A stretch of DNA of 64,000 bases from Sanyastnella coralliicola (GCF_030845195.1 NZ_CP132543.1:186001-250000), one strand, 5' to 3'; positions 34,609-44,685 are shown, numbered from the stretch's first letter. Notes: generated by a model not told the origin, from the sequence alone. Translations and numbers: made by a program.

Positions 34609-37600
34609 ATGAGAAAACTTTTATGCTGTCTAATGGCGTTCGTGCTGCTTGGTGTGCAGTCATGGGCGCAGGTGGACCCTTGCGACGGTTACGGCGTGGA
34701 GGTAGAAGTGTTCGCAGAACACGACTATCCCGCAGGTGATCCTCTAGAGGCGCTCAACGGTATGACGACTTACCGTTTGTACGCGACCACCGTAAATGCC
34801 ACCGACTTCGTTTCGGCGGTAACTGGTGATGCAGACAATCCAACTGCCATCAACACAACAACTTCTTACTACCAGACTCCTATCGCGAGTGCGGTGGTAG
34901 GTAGTGCGATCAACCCTGCGTTCTACGCAGTATTCCCAACTCTAGAATTTGATTCTTGGGTGACGATCGGTCGCGCATCTACTAATGATCCGGGTGCGGA
35001 TATCTCTACTGTTGAAGGAGATTTCGCTTGGATCGCAAACTTCGAAGCTGGGAACAGCCTAACTATCAATGATGTAATTGGTGGTGGTTGGTTCGCTTTG
35101 AACGGAGATGTCAACGGAATCGCAGGTGACGATAACAAAGTGCTTATCGGCCAGTTCACTACTGATGGTGAATTCGACGGTACTGTTTACGTACAGTTCT
35201 TCCCAGAAGGAGTTGGAGCGGATGAGTTCCGTTGTTCAATGGACTTCGCTGTTGGAGGTGGAGACGTAGAAGGTTGTACTGATGATACAGCTTGTAACTA
35301 CGATCCAGCTGCTACACTTGACGATGGGTCATGTGTAATCGTTGACGGTGGTGTTCTTGATACGGACAGTGAGTTGACTACTTGTTCAGGAGATGGTATC
35401 GATGATATCGTTGCTGTAACAGTTTCAGGAAACTCAGGGCCAAACAGCCTATTCGTTATTACTGACGACGCATTGAACATCCTTGGTGTAAACAACACAG
35501 GAGAATTCAACCTAGAAGGTGCTCCAGCAGGAACTTGCTTGATCTGGCACCTTTCATACGATGACAACGTAGATCTAAACATCGACAATGCAGGTGACCT
35601 TGCAGGATGTTTCGACCTTTCTGATTCTATCGCGGTTGTTCGCGAGCAGGGTGGTTGTAACGACGACGGTGCTTGTAACTACGATCCAGCTGCAGGTTGT
35701 GACGATGGTTCATGTGAATACGATAGCTGTGCAGGTTGTACAGACGCTAACGCATGTAACTTCGATCCAACAGCGACTATCGAAGACGGTTCATGTCTAG
35801 CATTCGATGATTGTGGAAACTGTGGTGGTAACGAAACTTCAGGTTGTATTGACCCGATGGCTTGTAACTACGACGTTTTCGCTGGATGTGATGATGGTTC
35901 TTGTGAGTACGATAGCTGTGCAGGATGTACAGACGACGCTGCATGTAACTACGACCCAGCTGCGACACTTGACGATGGTTCTTGTGTAATCGTAGATGGT
36001 GGTGTGCTAGATACAGATAGCGAACTAGTAACTTGTTCAGGAGATGGTATCGATGATATCGTTGCTGTAACAGTTTCAGGAAACTCTGGGCCAAACAGCC
36101 TATTCGTTATTACTGACGATGCATTGAATATCCTTGGTGCGAACAACACAGGAGAATTCAACCTAGAAGGTGCTCCAGCAGGAACTTGCTTGATCTGGCA
36201 CCTATCATACGATGACAACGTAGATCTAAACATCGATAACGCAGGTGACCTTGCAGGATGTTTCGATCTTTCTGATTCTATCGCTGTTGAGCGTCTAGAG
36301 TCTGGTTGTACAGATGACAACGCATGTAACTACGATCCAGCTGCAGGCTGTGATGATGGATCATGTTTCTACGATGACTGCGATTGTGTAGTTGTGTGTC
36401 CAGATGACGTGACTGTAGAATGTGGATCTGAAGTTGATCCAATGTACACTGGAATGCCAGAGGTATTCGGTGACTGTTCTTCAGATATCGTAATGCTTGA
36501 CGATCAGGTTGACGGTGACGGTTGTGTCACAACAATCACTCGTACTTGGATGGTATACGCAGACGCTAATGGTGGACAAGACTTCGGAGATGTTCCAGTT
36601 GAAACTTGTGTTCAGACGATCACTATTGTTGATACAACAGCTCCAGAATTCGTTGATTTCCCAGAAGACGTTCTAGTACAGTGTATCGAAGACGTTCCTG
36701 CACCAATGATGGTTGACGCGGAAGACGCTTGTAACGATGTGGAATCTGTAGAGATCTTCACAAGCGAAACAGGTTTCCCAACTGATTCATGTGTAGCCTC
36801 AACGGCATTCGGACCTGGAGATGATTGGGCACTATGGCTACCAGTATTGGAGACAGAAGGTCTATCACCAACAGATGATTTCGTTCCAGTAGGAGACTTG
36901 GCATTTGTCAAGTACAACGACGGAACAGCACGTTTGACTGGTTCAGTAGTAAACGATGAGAACCCAGCACAAGGATGGGACATCGACCTACACTTCGAGA
37001 ACCAAGCAACATGGGCAGAGTGGGAAGCAATGGGCCGTTCTTACAAGGATGACCTAGGACTTGCAGCAGCAGGCGGTAACCTATGGACAACATGGGATTA
37101 CTACGAGCTAGTAAATGGCTTCTCAACATTGACAGGTACAGGAGACTTCGCAGGCGATGTTCTTTACCTCGATCACATGCCATCAAGCTACTACTTCGGA
37201 TTCCAGTGTGGAGAGGCAGCGAACAACCGCAACTCAAACTTCGGTATGAGCGGATGGTTCACTTACTCAGGATTCATCGGAGGTGAAGCAGTAGAAGGAC
37301 ACGGAGACGTAAACGTAGACAAGGAATGTGTTCCAACACAGGGTCAAGAGTGTGTGAACGATGATGAGTTCACTTACTACTACCGTGCAGAGGATTCATG
37401 TGGAAACGTAGCGTTCGAATCATACACCGTAACAGTAAACGATACAACAGCACCAGAATTCACTGTCGTACCAGAAGACATCACAGTAGAATGTGACGAG
37501 GTACCAGTACCAGTATTCGAAGGTGTAGAAGCGATCGACAACTGTGAATGTGGAGTAGAAAGCATCGTATACATCGGCGAGACACTCGTAGATGGAGGCA

Positions 37601-40600
37601 ACGATTGTCTTTACCAGCTACAGCGTGAGTGGGCAGCATTCGACTGCTGTGGAAACCGCGCAGACTACGTACAAACAATCACTGTAGAAGACACCACAGC
37701 ACCAGAGGTTACTTACGTACCAGCTGACGTGACTTACGAGTGTGATGAAGAAGTACTAGTAGAACTAGCAGAAGGAGTAGACAACTGTCAGGACGTAGAG
37801 GTTACTTACGAAGATTCAATCGAAGAAGGTGACTGTCCACAGGAATACACAATCACACGTACGTTCTACCTATCAGACGGATGTGATAACGTATCTACCG
37901 CAACACAAACAATCTCAGTAGTTGATACAACAGCTCCAGTATTCGGAGATTACGAAGTATCAGTATCAGTAGAGTGTACAGAAGTTGACGAAGTAGAAGG
38001 ACCAGACGCAACAGACAACTGTGGTGAGGTGACGATCACTTACGAAGACCAACTCCAATCAGGAGGATGTCTAGGAGTTATCGTACGTACTTACACAGCA
38101 GTAGATGAGTGTGGTAACGAAGTAACAACAGAACAGTACATCACGATTTTGGATACGACACCACCGGTGATCGAGAATCCAGCAGACATGACAGTAGAGT
38201 GTGACGAAGTACCAGCAGCTCCAGGAGCAGACGGTATCGAGATCTACGACAACTGTGGTGAAGAAGTAGAGGTAACATTCACAGAAGAGATCATCGACGG
38301 TCTATGTGAAGACAGCTACACAATCGTATGGACATGGACAGCAACTGACTACTGTGAGAACATGTCAGAGGCTTCAACAACAATCACAGTACAAGACACA
38401 ACCAACCCAGTATTCGTAGAAGTACCGGAAGATGTGACTTACGAGTGTGACGAAGAAGTACCAGCATGTAGCTCAGACGACGTAGTAGCAGAAGATAACT
38501 GTGACAACGACGTAGTAGTAGAATGTGAAGATCAGATCATCGACGGAGACTGTCCACAAGAGTACACGATCCAGCGTATCTACCGCGCATTCGATAACTG
38601 TGGTAACCAAGCGATCTACGTACAGAACATCTCAGTAGTTGACACCACTGCACCAATGTTCCCAGAACTAGCAGAGTTGACTTACGAGTGTGACGAAGAG
38701 ATTCCAGTGATCCTACCAGACGCAACAGATAACTGTGGTGCGGTAACGGTTACTTACGAAGACTCAACAGTAGACGGAGAGTGTCCACAGGAATACACAA
38801 TCACACGTACTTACACAGCAGAAGACGAGTGTGGAAACACAAGCTCAGCTTCACAGACAATCAACGTTGTTGATACAACTGCACCGGTATTCGATGAGTA
38901 CCCAGTAGAAGTAGAAGCACCATGTGATAACGTAGACGTGGCGATCCTAACAGCTACAGATAACTGTGGTGAGGTAACTGTAACCTACGAAGACACACCA
39001 GTGTCAGGAGGATGTGCAGGAACAATCATCCGTGATTACGTAGCAGTAGACGAGTGTGGAAACGAAGCAACAGCACAGCAGATCATCTCACTAGTTGATG
39101 AAGTAGCTCCTGTATTCGTTGAAGTACCTGCAGACATGACTTACGAGTGTGACCAGGAAGTACCAGCATGTAGCTCAGACGACGTAGCAGTTGAAGACAA
39201 CTGTACAGAGGTTGAGGTTAGCTGTGCAGACGTTACAATCGACGGAGACTGTCCACAGGAATACACCATCGAGCGTACATACACAGCAGAAGATAACTGT
39301 GGAAACATCTCAACATACACACAGACGATCACAGTAGTTGATACAACAGCTCCTGAGTTCACAGACGTACCAGCAGACGCAACGTACGAGTGTGATGAAG
39401 AGATCCCAGCAATCAATGCTGAAGCAGAAGATAACTGTGGCGATGTAACAGTAACATGGGAAGATTCAATCGCCGATGGAGACTGTCCACAAGAGTACAC
39501 GATCACACGTACATTCACAGCAATGGACGAGTGTGGAAACTCAAGCACAGAGACACAGACAATCACAGTAGTTGATACAACAGCTCCTGAATTCACAATG
39601 GTACCAGCTGACGCCACTTACGAGTGTGACGAAGAAGTACTAGTGATGATGGCTGAAGCATCAGATAACTGTGGTGAAGTAACAGTTACATACGAAGATT
39701 CAACAGTAGACGGTGAGTGTCCTCAAGAGTACACAATCACACGTACGTTCACTGCAGAAGACGAGTGTGGTAACTCAAGCACTGCAACACAGACAATCAA
39801 CGTGGTTGATACAACTGCACCGGTATTCGATGAGTACCCAGTAGAAGTAGAAGTACCATGTGACGATATCGAAGCAGCAATCTTGACTGCAACTGATAAC
39901 TGTGGTGAAGTAACAATCACTTACGAAGACACATTCGTATCAGGTGGTTGTGCAGGAACAATCATCCGTGATTACGTAGCGGTTGACGAATGTGGAAACG
40001 AGGCTACTGCTCAGCAGATCCTTTCTCTATTCGACGACGAAGCACCTGTATTCACTGGAGGACCTGCTGACGTAACTGTAGAGTGTGATGACATTCCTGC
40101 AGTTGGTGAAGTAGTTGACGGTGGTGATGACAACAACGGTGAACTAGGAGCTGGAGCGTTTGTACGTTCTAACGCTAGCCTATGGGGCGGAGTTGACGCT
40201 CACGTTGTTGCAATGGACGCGTTGTACGGAGCAGGAAACTGGTCTGACCTACGTTTCGAAGACGTTGATATCAACGATCTATTGAACAACCACGGATTCA
40301 TCTACCTAGAAGGTGGTGACGCAGGAGCTAACGAAATGTCAGCATTCCTTGCAGATAACATCTCAGCGATCGAAAACTGGGTTGATAACGGTGGACGTCT
40401 ATTGATGAACGCTGCGCCTAACGAAGGTGGAAACATCGACTTCGGATTCGGTGGTGTACAATTGGTTTACCCAAGCTTCACTGAAATCGCTGAAGCATCT
40501 GATGCAGCGCACCCAATCTTCAACGGAATCGCAACTACTTACACTGGTAACTGGTTCGGTCACTCGTTGATCTGTCCTGCTGGAATGAGCGCGATCATGA

Positions 40601-43600
40601 ACGCTCAAGGTGCACCTGACGATGTAGTTCTTGCTGAAATGGCGTACGGAAACGGACGTGTAGTATTCGGTGGAACAACACTACCATTCTTCAGCGAGCC
40701 TAGCTGGGATCCTCAGCCAGACTTCCAGATGCTTGCTAACTCAATCGTTGCGTACGCAGCAGACGGAGCAGCAGCAATTGCAACTGATATTTCAGCTGAA
40801 GACAACTGTGATGACGACGTAGAGATCGAGTACGTTGGAGAGGAAATCATCCCTGGTGATTGTCCAAACAACTACACAATCGTTCGTACTTGGGTTGCAG
40901 AAGATAACTGTGACAACGAGGCGTTCTACACTCAGAACATCACTGTAGTTGATACAACTGCTCCTGAATTCACTGAAGTAGCAGAAGACGTAACTGTAGA
41001 ATGTGATGAAGAGCTACCAGCTCCGTTCGCAACTGCAGAAGATAACTGTGGTGAAGTGACTATCGAGGTATCTCCAGAGATCATCGACGGTGACTGTCCA
41101 CAGGAGTACACAATGATCCGCACTTACACTGCGACTGATGATTGTGGAAACTCAAGCACAGCGACTCAAACAATCACAGTAGTTGACACAACTGCTCCTG
41201 AATTCACAATGGTACCAGCTGACGTTACATACGAGTGTGACGAAGAAGTACTTGAGATGATGGCAGAAGCTTCTGACAACTGTGGTGAAGTAACTGTAAC
41301 ATACACTGACGACGTTGCTGATGGCGACTGTCCACAGGAGTACACAATTACACGTGTGTTCACTGCAGAAGATGAGTGTGGAAACACAAGCACAGCTTCT
41401 CAGACGATCACAGTAGTTGATACAACAGCACCAGTATTCGAAGATTACTCGGTAGAAGTTGAAGCTCCATGTGACAACCCAGACGTAGCGGTTCTTACTG
41501 CAACTGATAACTGTGGTGAAGTAACTGTAACATTCGTTGATACTCCAGTGTCAGGTGGATGTGCAGGAACAATCATCCGTGATTACGTAGCAGTAGACGA
41601 GTGTGGAAACGAAACAACTGCTCAGCAGATCATCAGCCTTGTTGATGAAGTTGCTCCAGTAGCTGAAAACGTTCCTGCTGACGTTACTTACGAGTGTGAT
41701 GAAGACTACGTTCTTACTGAGCCTTCATTCGCTGACAACTGTGATGATGAACTAGACGTTGTATACACTGAGGTAACTGAGCCTCTAGATTGCTACTTCC
41801 AGATCATCCGCACTTGGACTGCGACAGATGATTGTGATAACGAAACAACAGTTTCACAGACTATCACTATCACTGACACAACTGCTCCTGAATTGAGCGT
41901 TGCTGACGACGTAACGATCGAGTGTTCTATGGAAGTACCAGCTCCTTCATTCGAAGTATCTGATAACTGTGATTCAGCAGTTGTTGTAGAGATCACTTCT
42001 GAAACTATCGACGGAGACTGCCCACAGGAATACACAATGATCCGCACATACACTGCAACTGATAACTGTGGTAACACAACATCAGACATGCAGACAATTA
42101 CTGTAGTTGATACAACTGCTCCAGTATTCACTTCTGTTGCGGCTGACGTAACAATCGAGTGTGACGAAGAGCTACCAGCTCCTTCAGCTGAAGCAGAAGA
42201 CAACTGTGGTGAAGTAACGATCGAAGTTTCTCCAGAGATGATCGATGGTGAGTGTGATAATGAGTACACAATGATCCGTACGTACACTGCGATGGATGAG
42301 TGTGGTAACTCAACTACTGCAACTCAAACGATCACTGTAGTTGATACAACAGCTCCTGAATTCACAAGCGTTCCTTCAGACATGACTGTTGAGTGTCTAA
42401 GCGACGTTCCTGAAATGATGGATCTAGAAGCAACTGATAACTGTGGTACAGTAACAGTTGATTGTTCAGAGGTATCTGACCTTGACGAATGTGGAAACGG
42501 AGTTGTTATTCGCACTTGTGTAGCGACTGACGCTTGTGGAAACAGCACTGAGGTTAGCTACTCAATTACGATCAATGATGTAACTGCTCCAACACTAGAA
42601 GGTCTTCCAGAAGCGAACCTAGTTCTTGACTGTGAAGATGATCTTCCTGCACCAGCAGACGTATCTGCTCTTGATAACTGTGATGAGTTCGTATCTGTAG
42701 ATTACAGCGAAGAGCTTATCGGAGAGCTACCTGCAGAAGGAAGTTCAGCTGACTGTGTTGCAATGACTCCTGAAGCTTACGAAGACGGAGAGACTTGTGC
42801 AGGAACTGAAACTTGGAGTGTAGTACTATTCGACTTCAACGATGAAGAAGCATCTTACTACAGCACGATCGACGCGAACTGGGTTGAGTACCCTGACGGA
42901 ACAGCTACTCTAACAGGTACTGTATTCTGTAACGCTAACCCGGATGCAGGTTGGGAAATCAACGTTGCATTCGAGAACGGTCTGCCATGGGAAGAGTGGT
43001 CAACTCAAGGATTCCCTACTAGCTACAAGGATGATTGTGACATCTCTGAAGACAACCACTTCGATTGGATGTACTACATCATGTCAGCTGGAGCGACTCT
43101 AACTGGATGGGGTGACTACGAAGGTTCTACATTGAACCTATCTCACGCACCAAGTAACTTCTACTTCGGATACCAGGTAGGTGTTGCTGCGAACAACGTG
43201 AACTTGAACTACGGTTCAGGTGGATGGTTCACTTACGACGGTCTCTTCAACGGTGTTGAAGTGAACGGATCAGGTGACTTCGCATTCGATCACGATTGTT
43301 GTCCACAGTACTCTGTAGAGCGCACATGGTGTGCGGAAGATTGTTCTGGTAACGTGACTTGCTTCACGCAGACTATCTCATTCGCAGACCTAAGCGACGA
43401 GAACCCAGTTGTTGATCTAGACTTCGAAGAAGCAGCTGCTGATAAGGGTGACTTCGAGATCGTACGTATCTCGCCTAACCCATCGAAAGATGTTTCTATG
43501 ATCGAGTACCGCTCATACACGAACAACTCAGTTCGTCTTGAGGTAACTGATCTAAGCGGACGTCTAATCGAGGTTCTTTACGATGGAAATGTGATTGCAG

Positions 43601-43713
43601 GTGAAACTTACCGCACGAACATTAACACTACAGAACTAGAGAACGGTCTATACCAGATCCGCCTCTACTCACTCAACCACGCTAGCAATAAGAAGCTGGT
43701 TGTTGCTAAGTAA
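34609..43713 (+). CDS. Giant repetitive secreted protein (HYR-like modules, T9SS type A)
   Basis: A 3034-residue exported protein; start at 34609 because M-R-K-L-L...W-A-Q is a signal peptide. Order: a unique N-terminal domain (about 20-215); six copies of a Cys-Asn-Tyr-Asp-Pro module (A-C-N-Y-D-P...D-D-G-S-C, about 222-590) with a ~105-residue domain present twice almost identically; then about 22 HYR-like modules (D-T-T-A-P-x-F...V-E-C-D-E...D-N-C-G...T-V-V-D, about 594-2700); and a type A sorting domain (about 2950-3034, I-S-P-N-P-S). Three modules carry inserted domains: two copies of one ~185-residue domain (about 720-905 and 2715-2900) and one ~220-residue amidotransferase-like domain (about 1840-2060). 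It is probably a cell-surface adhesin; acidic and Cys-rich, so metal or disulphide stabilised. Confidence 0.9.
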   Translation: MRKLLCCLMAFVLLGVQSWAQVDPCDGYGVEVEVFAEHDYPAGDPLEALNGMTTYRLYATTVNATDFVSAVTGDADNPTAINTTTSYYQTPIASAVVGSAINPAFYAVFPTLEFDSWVTIGRASTNDPGADISTVEGDFAWIANFEAGNSLTINDVIGGGWFALNGDVNGIAGDDNKVLIGQFTTDGEFDGTVYVQFFPEGVGADEFRCSMDFAVGGGDVEGCTDDTACNYDPAATLDDGSCVIVDGGVLDTDSELTTCSGDGIDDIVAVTVSGNSGPNSLFVITDDALNILGVNNTGEFNLEGAPAGTCLIWHLSYDDNVDLNIDNAGDLAGCFDLSDSIAVVREQGGCNDDGACNYDPAAGCDDGSCEYDSCAGCTDANACNFDPTATIEDGSCLAFDDCGNCGGNETSGCIDPMACNYDVFAGCDDGSCEYDSCAGCTDDAACNYDPAATLDDGSCVIVDGGVLDTDSELVTCSGDGIDDIVAVTVSGNSGPNSLFVITDDALNILGANNTGEFNLEGAPAGTCLIWHLSYDDNVDLNIDNAGDLAGCFDLSDSIAVERLESGCTDDNACNYDPAAGCDDGSCFYDDCDCVVVCPDDVTVECGSEVDPMYTGMPEVFGDCSSDIVMLDDQVDGDGCVTTITRTWMVYADANGGQDFGDVPVETCVQTITIVDTTAPEFVDFPEDVLVQCIEDVPAPMMVDAEDACNDVESVEIFTSETGFPTDSCVASTAFGPGDDWALWLPVLETEGLSPTDDFVPVGDLAFVKYNDGTARLTGSVVNDENPAQGWDIDLHFENQATWAEWEAMGRSYKDDLGLAAAGGNLWTTWDYYELVNGFSTLTGTGDFAGDVLYLDHMPSSYYFGFQCGEAANNRNSNFGMSGWFTYSGFIGGEAVEGHGDVNVDKECVPTQGQECVNDDEFTYYYRAEDSCGNVAFESYTVTVNDTTAPEFTVVPEDITVECDEVPVPVFEGVEAIDNCECGVESIVYIGETLVDGGNDCLYQLQREWAAFDCCGNRADYVQTITVEDTTAPEVTYVPADVTYECDEEVLVELAEGVDNCQDVEVTYEDSIEEGDCPQEYTITRTFYLSDGCDNVSTATQTISVVDTTAPVFGDYEVSVSVECTEVDEVEGPDATDNCGEVTITYEDQLQSGGCLGVIVRTYTAVDECGNEVTTEQYITILDTTPPVIENPADMTVECDEVPAAPGADGIEIYDNCGEEVEVTFTEEIIDGLCEDSYTIVWTWTATDYCENMSEASTTITVQDTTNPVFVEVPEDVTYECDEEVPACSSDDVVAEDNCDNDVVVECEDQIIDGDCPQEYTIQRIYRAFDNCGNQAIYVQNISVVDTTAPMFPELAELTYECDEEIPVILPDATDNCGAVTVTYEDSTVDGECPQEYTITRTYTAEDECGNTSSASQTINVVDTTAPVFDEYPVEVEAPCDNVDVAILTATDNCGEVTVTYEDTPVSGGCAGTIIRDYVAVDECGNEATAQQIISLVDEVAPVFVEVPADMTYECDQEVPACSSDDVAVEDNCTEVEVSCADVTIDGDCPQEYTIERTYTAEDNCGNISTYTQTITVVDTTAPEFTDVPADATYECDEEIPAINAEAEDNCGDVTVTWEDSIADGDCPQEYTITRTFTAMDECGNSSTETQTITVVDTTAPEFTMVPADATYECDEEVLVMMAEASDNCGEVTVTYEDSTVDGECPQEYTITRTFTAEDECGNSSTATQTINVVDTTAPVFDEYPVEVEVPCDDIEAAILTATDNCGEVTITYEDTFVSGGCAGTIIRDYVAVDECGNEATAQQILSLFDDEAPVFTGGPADVTVECDDIPAVGEVVDGGDDNNGELGAGAFVRSNASLWGGVDAHVVAMDALYGAGNWSDLRFEDVDINDLLNNHGFIYLEGGDAGANEMSAFLADNISAIENWVDNGGRLLMNAAPNEGGNIDFGFGGVQLVYPSFTEIAEASDAAHPIFNGIATTYTGNWFGHSLICPAGMSAIMNAQGAPDDVVLAEMAYGNGRVVFGGTTLPFFSEPSWDPQPDFQMLANSIVAYAADGAAAIATDISAEDNCDDDVEIEYVGEEIIPGDCPNNYTIVRTWVAEDNCDNEAFYTQNITVVDTTAPEFTEVAEDVTVECDEELPAPFATAEDNCGEVTIEVSPEIIDGDCPQEYTMIRTYTATDDCGNSSTATQTITVVDTTAPEFTMVPADVTYECDEEVLEMMAEASDNCGEVTVTYTDDVADGDCPQEYTITRVFTAEDECGNTSTASQTITVVDTTAPVFEDYSVEVEAPCDNPDVAVLTATDNCGEVTVTFVDTPVSGGCAGTIIRDYVAVDECGNETTAQQIISLVDEVAPVAENVPADVTYECDEDYVLTEPSFADNCDDELDVVYTEVTEPLDCYFQIIRTWTATDDCDNETTVSQTITITDTTAPELSVADDVTIECSMEVPAPSFEVSDNCDSAVVVEITSETIDGDCPQEYTMIRTYTATDNCGNTTSDMQTITVVDTTAPVFTSVAADVTIECDEELPAPSAEAEDNCGEVTIEVSPEMIDGECDNEYTMIRTYTAMDECGNSTTATQTITVVDTTAPEFTSVPSDMTVECLSDVPEMMDLEATDNCGTVTVDCSEVSDLDECGNGVVIRTCVATDACGNSTEVSYSITINDVTAPTLEGLPEANLVLDCEDDLPAPADVSALDNCDEFVSVDYSEELIGELPAEGSSADCVAMTPEAYEDGETCAGTETWSVVLFDFNDEEASYYSTIDANWVEYPDGTATLTGTVFCNANPDAGWEINVAFENGLPWEEWSTQGFPTSYKDDCDISEDNHFDWMYYIMSAGATLTGWGDYEGSTLNLSHAPSNFYFGYQVGVAANNVNLNYGSGGWFTYDGLFNGVEVNGSGDFAFDHDCCPQYSVERTWCAEDCSGNVTCFTQTISFADLSDENPVVDLDFEEAAADKGDFEIVRISPNPSKDVSMIEYRSYTNNSVRLEVTDLSGRLIEVLYDGNVIAGETYRTNINTTELENGLYQIRLYSLNHASNKKLVVAK
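35275..35650 (+). repeat. Direct repeat within the giant gene, copy A
   Basis: This stretch recurs 651 bp downstream (35926-36301) with only scattered base changes; 651 is exactly 217 codons. It codes a Cys-Asn-Tyr-Asp-Pro module plus the ~105-residue domain starting V-D-G-G-V-L-D-T-D-S-E-L. Confidence 0.8.
35926..36301 (+). repeat. Direct repeat within the giant gene, copy B
   Basis: Second copy of the 35275-35650 unit. Near identity at synonymous sites points to recent duplication or gene conversion. Confidence 0.8.
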
Positions 43714-43733
43714 TTAACGAAGCTCATATAGTT

Positions 43734-43766
43734 GAAAGCCCCGCATTTGCGGGGCTTTCTTTTTTA
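43734..43766 (+). terminator. Terminator of the giant gene
   Basis: GAAAGCCCCGCA (43734-43745) pairs with TGCGGGGCTTTC (43748-43759), followed by TTTTTT. Confidence 0.85.
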
Positions 43767-43773
43767 TGGGGTT

Positions 43774-43906
43774 GCGGTACGCGGAACGAGGATTGCGGAT
43801 CGCGGATCGCGGATCGCGGAACGTGGAATGCGGATCGCGGAACGTGGAATGCGGATCGCGGATCGCGGATCGCGGAACGTAGAACGTAGAACGTGGAACG
43901 AGGTCG
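43774..43906. repeat. Heptad array 1 (19 units of 7 bp)
   Basis: Nineteen consecutive 7-bp units of the types GCGGATC, GCGGAAC, GTGGAAT and GTAGAAC, in strict register. Variation is mostly at positions 2, 3, 6 and 7. Open frames here translate into a repeating peptide and are artefacts. Confidence 0.9.
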
Positions 43907-43939
43907 ACGTGATTCGGTTAGAAGATGATAACCCGGTAG

Positions 43940-43958
43940 GGACGGATAAAATCCGTCC
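43940..43958. repeat. Small palindromic element
   Basis: GGACGGAT-AAA-ATCCGTCC, a perfect 8-bp inverted repeat with 3-nt loop, set between two heptad arrays. Not followed by a T run, so not a standard terminator. Confidence 0.7.
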
Positions 43959-43969
43959 AAAACCTTCTC

Positions 43970-44011
43970 ACGGTAGACGGTAGACGGTGGACGGTGGACG
44001 GTTGACCGTGG
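43970..44011. repeat. Heptad array 2 (6 units of 7 bp)
   Basis: Units ACGGTAG, ACGGTAG, ACGGTGG, ACGGTGG, ACGGTTG, ACCGTGG in register. Confidence 0.85.
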
Positions 44012-44068
44012 AGGTTACGTGTGGATTGTTAATGATGGAAGACGGGTCAGTGTACACCCAATTCCTAA

Positions 44069-44103
44069 CATACGCCTTAAGCCCTAGGCCATATGCCTAG
44101 TCG
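44069..44103. repeat. Heptad array 3 (5 units), at the hemJ 3' end
   Basis: Units CATACGC, CTTAAGC, CCTAGGC, CATATGC, CTAGTCG. The same set, in reverse complement, is found at 63900-63940. Confidence 0.8.
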
Positions 44104-44637
44104 TTATTTCCTCATCCTCTGATACCTCTTAATCACGAAGGTGAATAACAAGGCAATACCGATAATACCAACCACACCTTTGATCCAATCCACTGCATTG
44201 CGTTGGATGATGAGGAAGACTACGGAAATAAGGATCAAGGTTGGTAGTTCATTGAGAAAGCGAAGTCTGATACTATTGAGCACATCAGGGCGGGTCTGAA
44301 GCTGCTTAAAAACGCGATGCGTGTATAGCTGGTAGAGCCATAGAAAAGCTACGAAGCCCAGCTTGACTTGCATGAATCCCTGTTCTAATAGAAACGGACG
44401 AAAGTAAAGCATGGTGAGTCCGCAGAGGGTGCAGATGATGGCGCTTGGCCAGGTAATCGCATACCAGAGCCTACGTTCCATGATTTTAAATTGCCCAATG
44501 AGGATGCTGCGCTCTGGATCATCCTTATCGTTGGCTTCCCGGTGATAGATGAATAACCGCACGATGTAGAATAGTCCGGCGAACCACGTCACCATGAAAA
44601 TGATGTGCAGGGCTTTGTACGTGTCATAGAACTCCAT
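44104..44637 (-). CDS. hemJ: Protoporphyrinogen oxidase HemJ
   Basis: A 177-residue inner membrane protein of about four to five helices, the size of HemJ (UPF0093). The conserved His is H11 in K-A-L-H-I-I-F-M-V-T-W-F-A-G-L-F-Y. It oxidises protoporphyrinogen IX to protoporphyrin IX in haem synthesis. A perfect -7 box TAATTTTG ends 4 nt before the ATG, so the mRNA is probably leaderless. Its 3' end abuts a heptad array. Confidence 0.88.
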   Translation of the reverse strand: MEFYDTYKALHIIFMVTWFAGLFYIVRLFIYHREANDKDDPERSILIGQFKIMERRLWYAITWPSAIICTLCGLTMLYFRPFLLEQGFMQVKLGFVAFLWLYQLYTHRVFKQLQTRPDVLNSIRLRFLNELPTLILISVVFLIIQRNAVDWIKGVVGIIGIALLFTFVIKRYQRMRK

Positions 44638-44641
44638 AAGG

Positions 44642-44649
44642 CAAAATTA
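44642..44649 (-). promoter_or_regulatory. -7 box of hemJ, leaderless spacing
   Basis: TAATTTTG on the minus strand, then 4 nt (CCTT), then the ATG at 44637. Confidence 0.55.
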
Positions 44650-44685
44650 ACAACAGTCTTTAGCATGCGCCGGTTTCAATTGAAG

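Larger units (their letters stand above)
43714..44103. other. Repeat-filled intergenic region after the giant gene
   Basis: About 390 bp between the giant gene and hemJ, with no credible gene. In order it holds the terminator, a 19-unit heptad array (43774-43906), a perfect hairpin (GGACGGAT 43940-43947 / ATCCGTCC 43951-43958), a second heptad array (43970-44011), about 55 bp without structure, and a third heptad array (44069-44103) that touches the hemJ stop. Confidence 0.8.

Noticed and set aside
34923-43526. Many antisense open frames in the giant gene (for example 39141-39617, 41793-42287)
   Set aside because: They repeat with the module period and are mirror images of the repetitive coding sequence.
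43724-43983. Open frames on both strands over the heptad array with repeating peptides
   Set aside because: A 7-bp repeat gives a 21-bp, seven-residue peptide period in any open frame; no start signals.
43774-44103. CRISPR-like appearance of the repeat island
   Set aside because: Units are 7 bp without spacers; no cas genes near.
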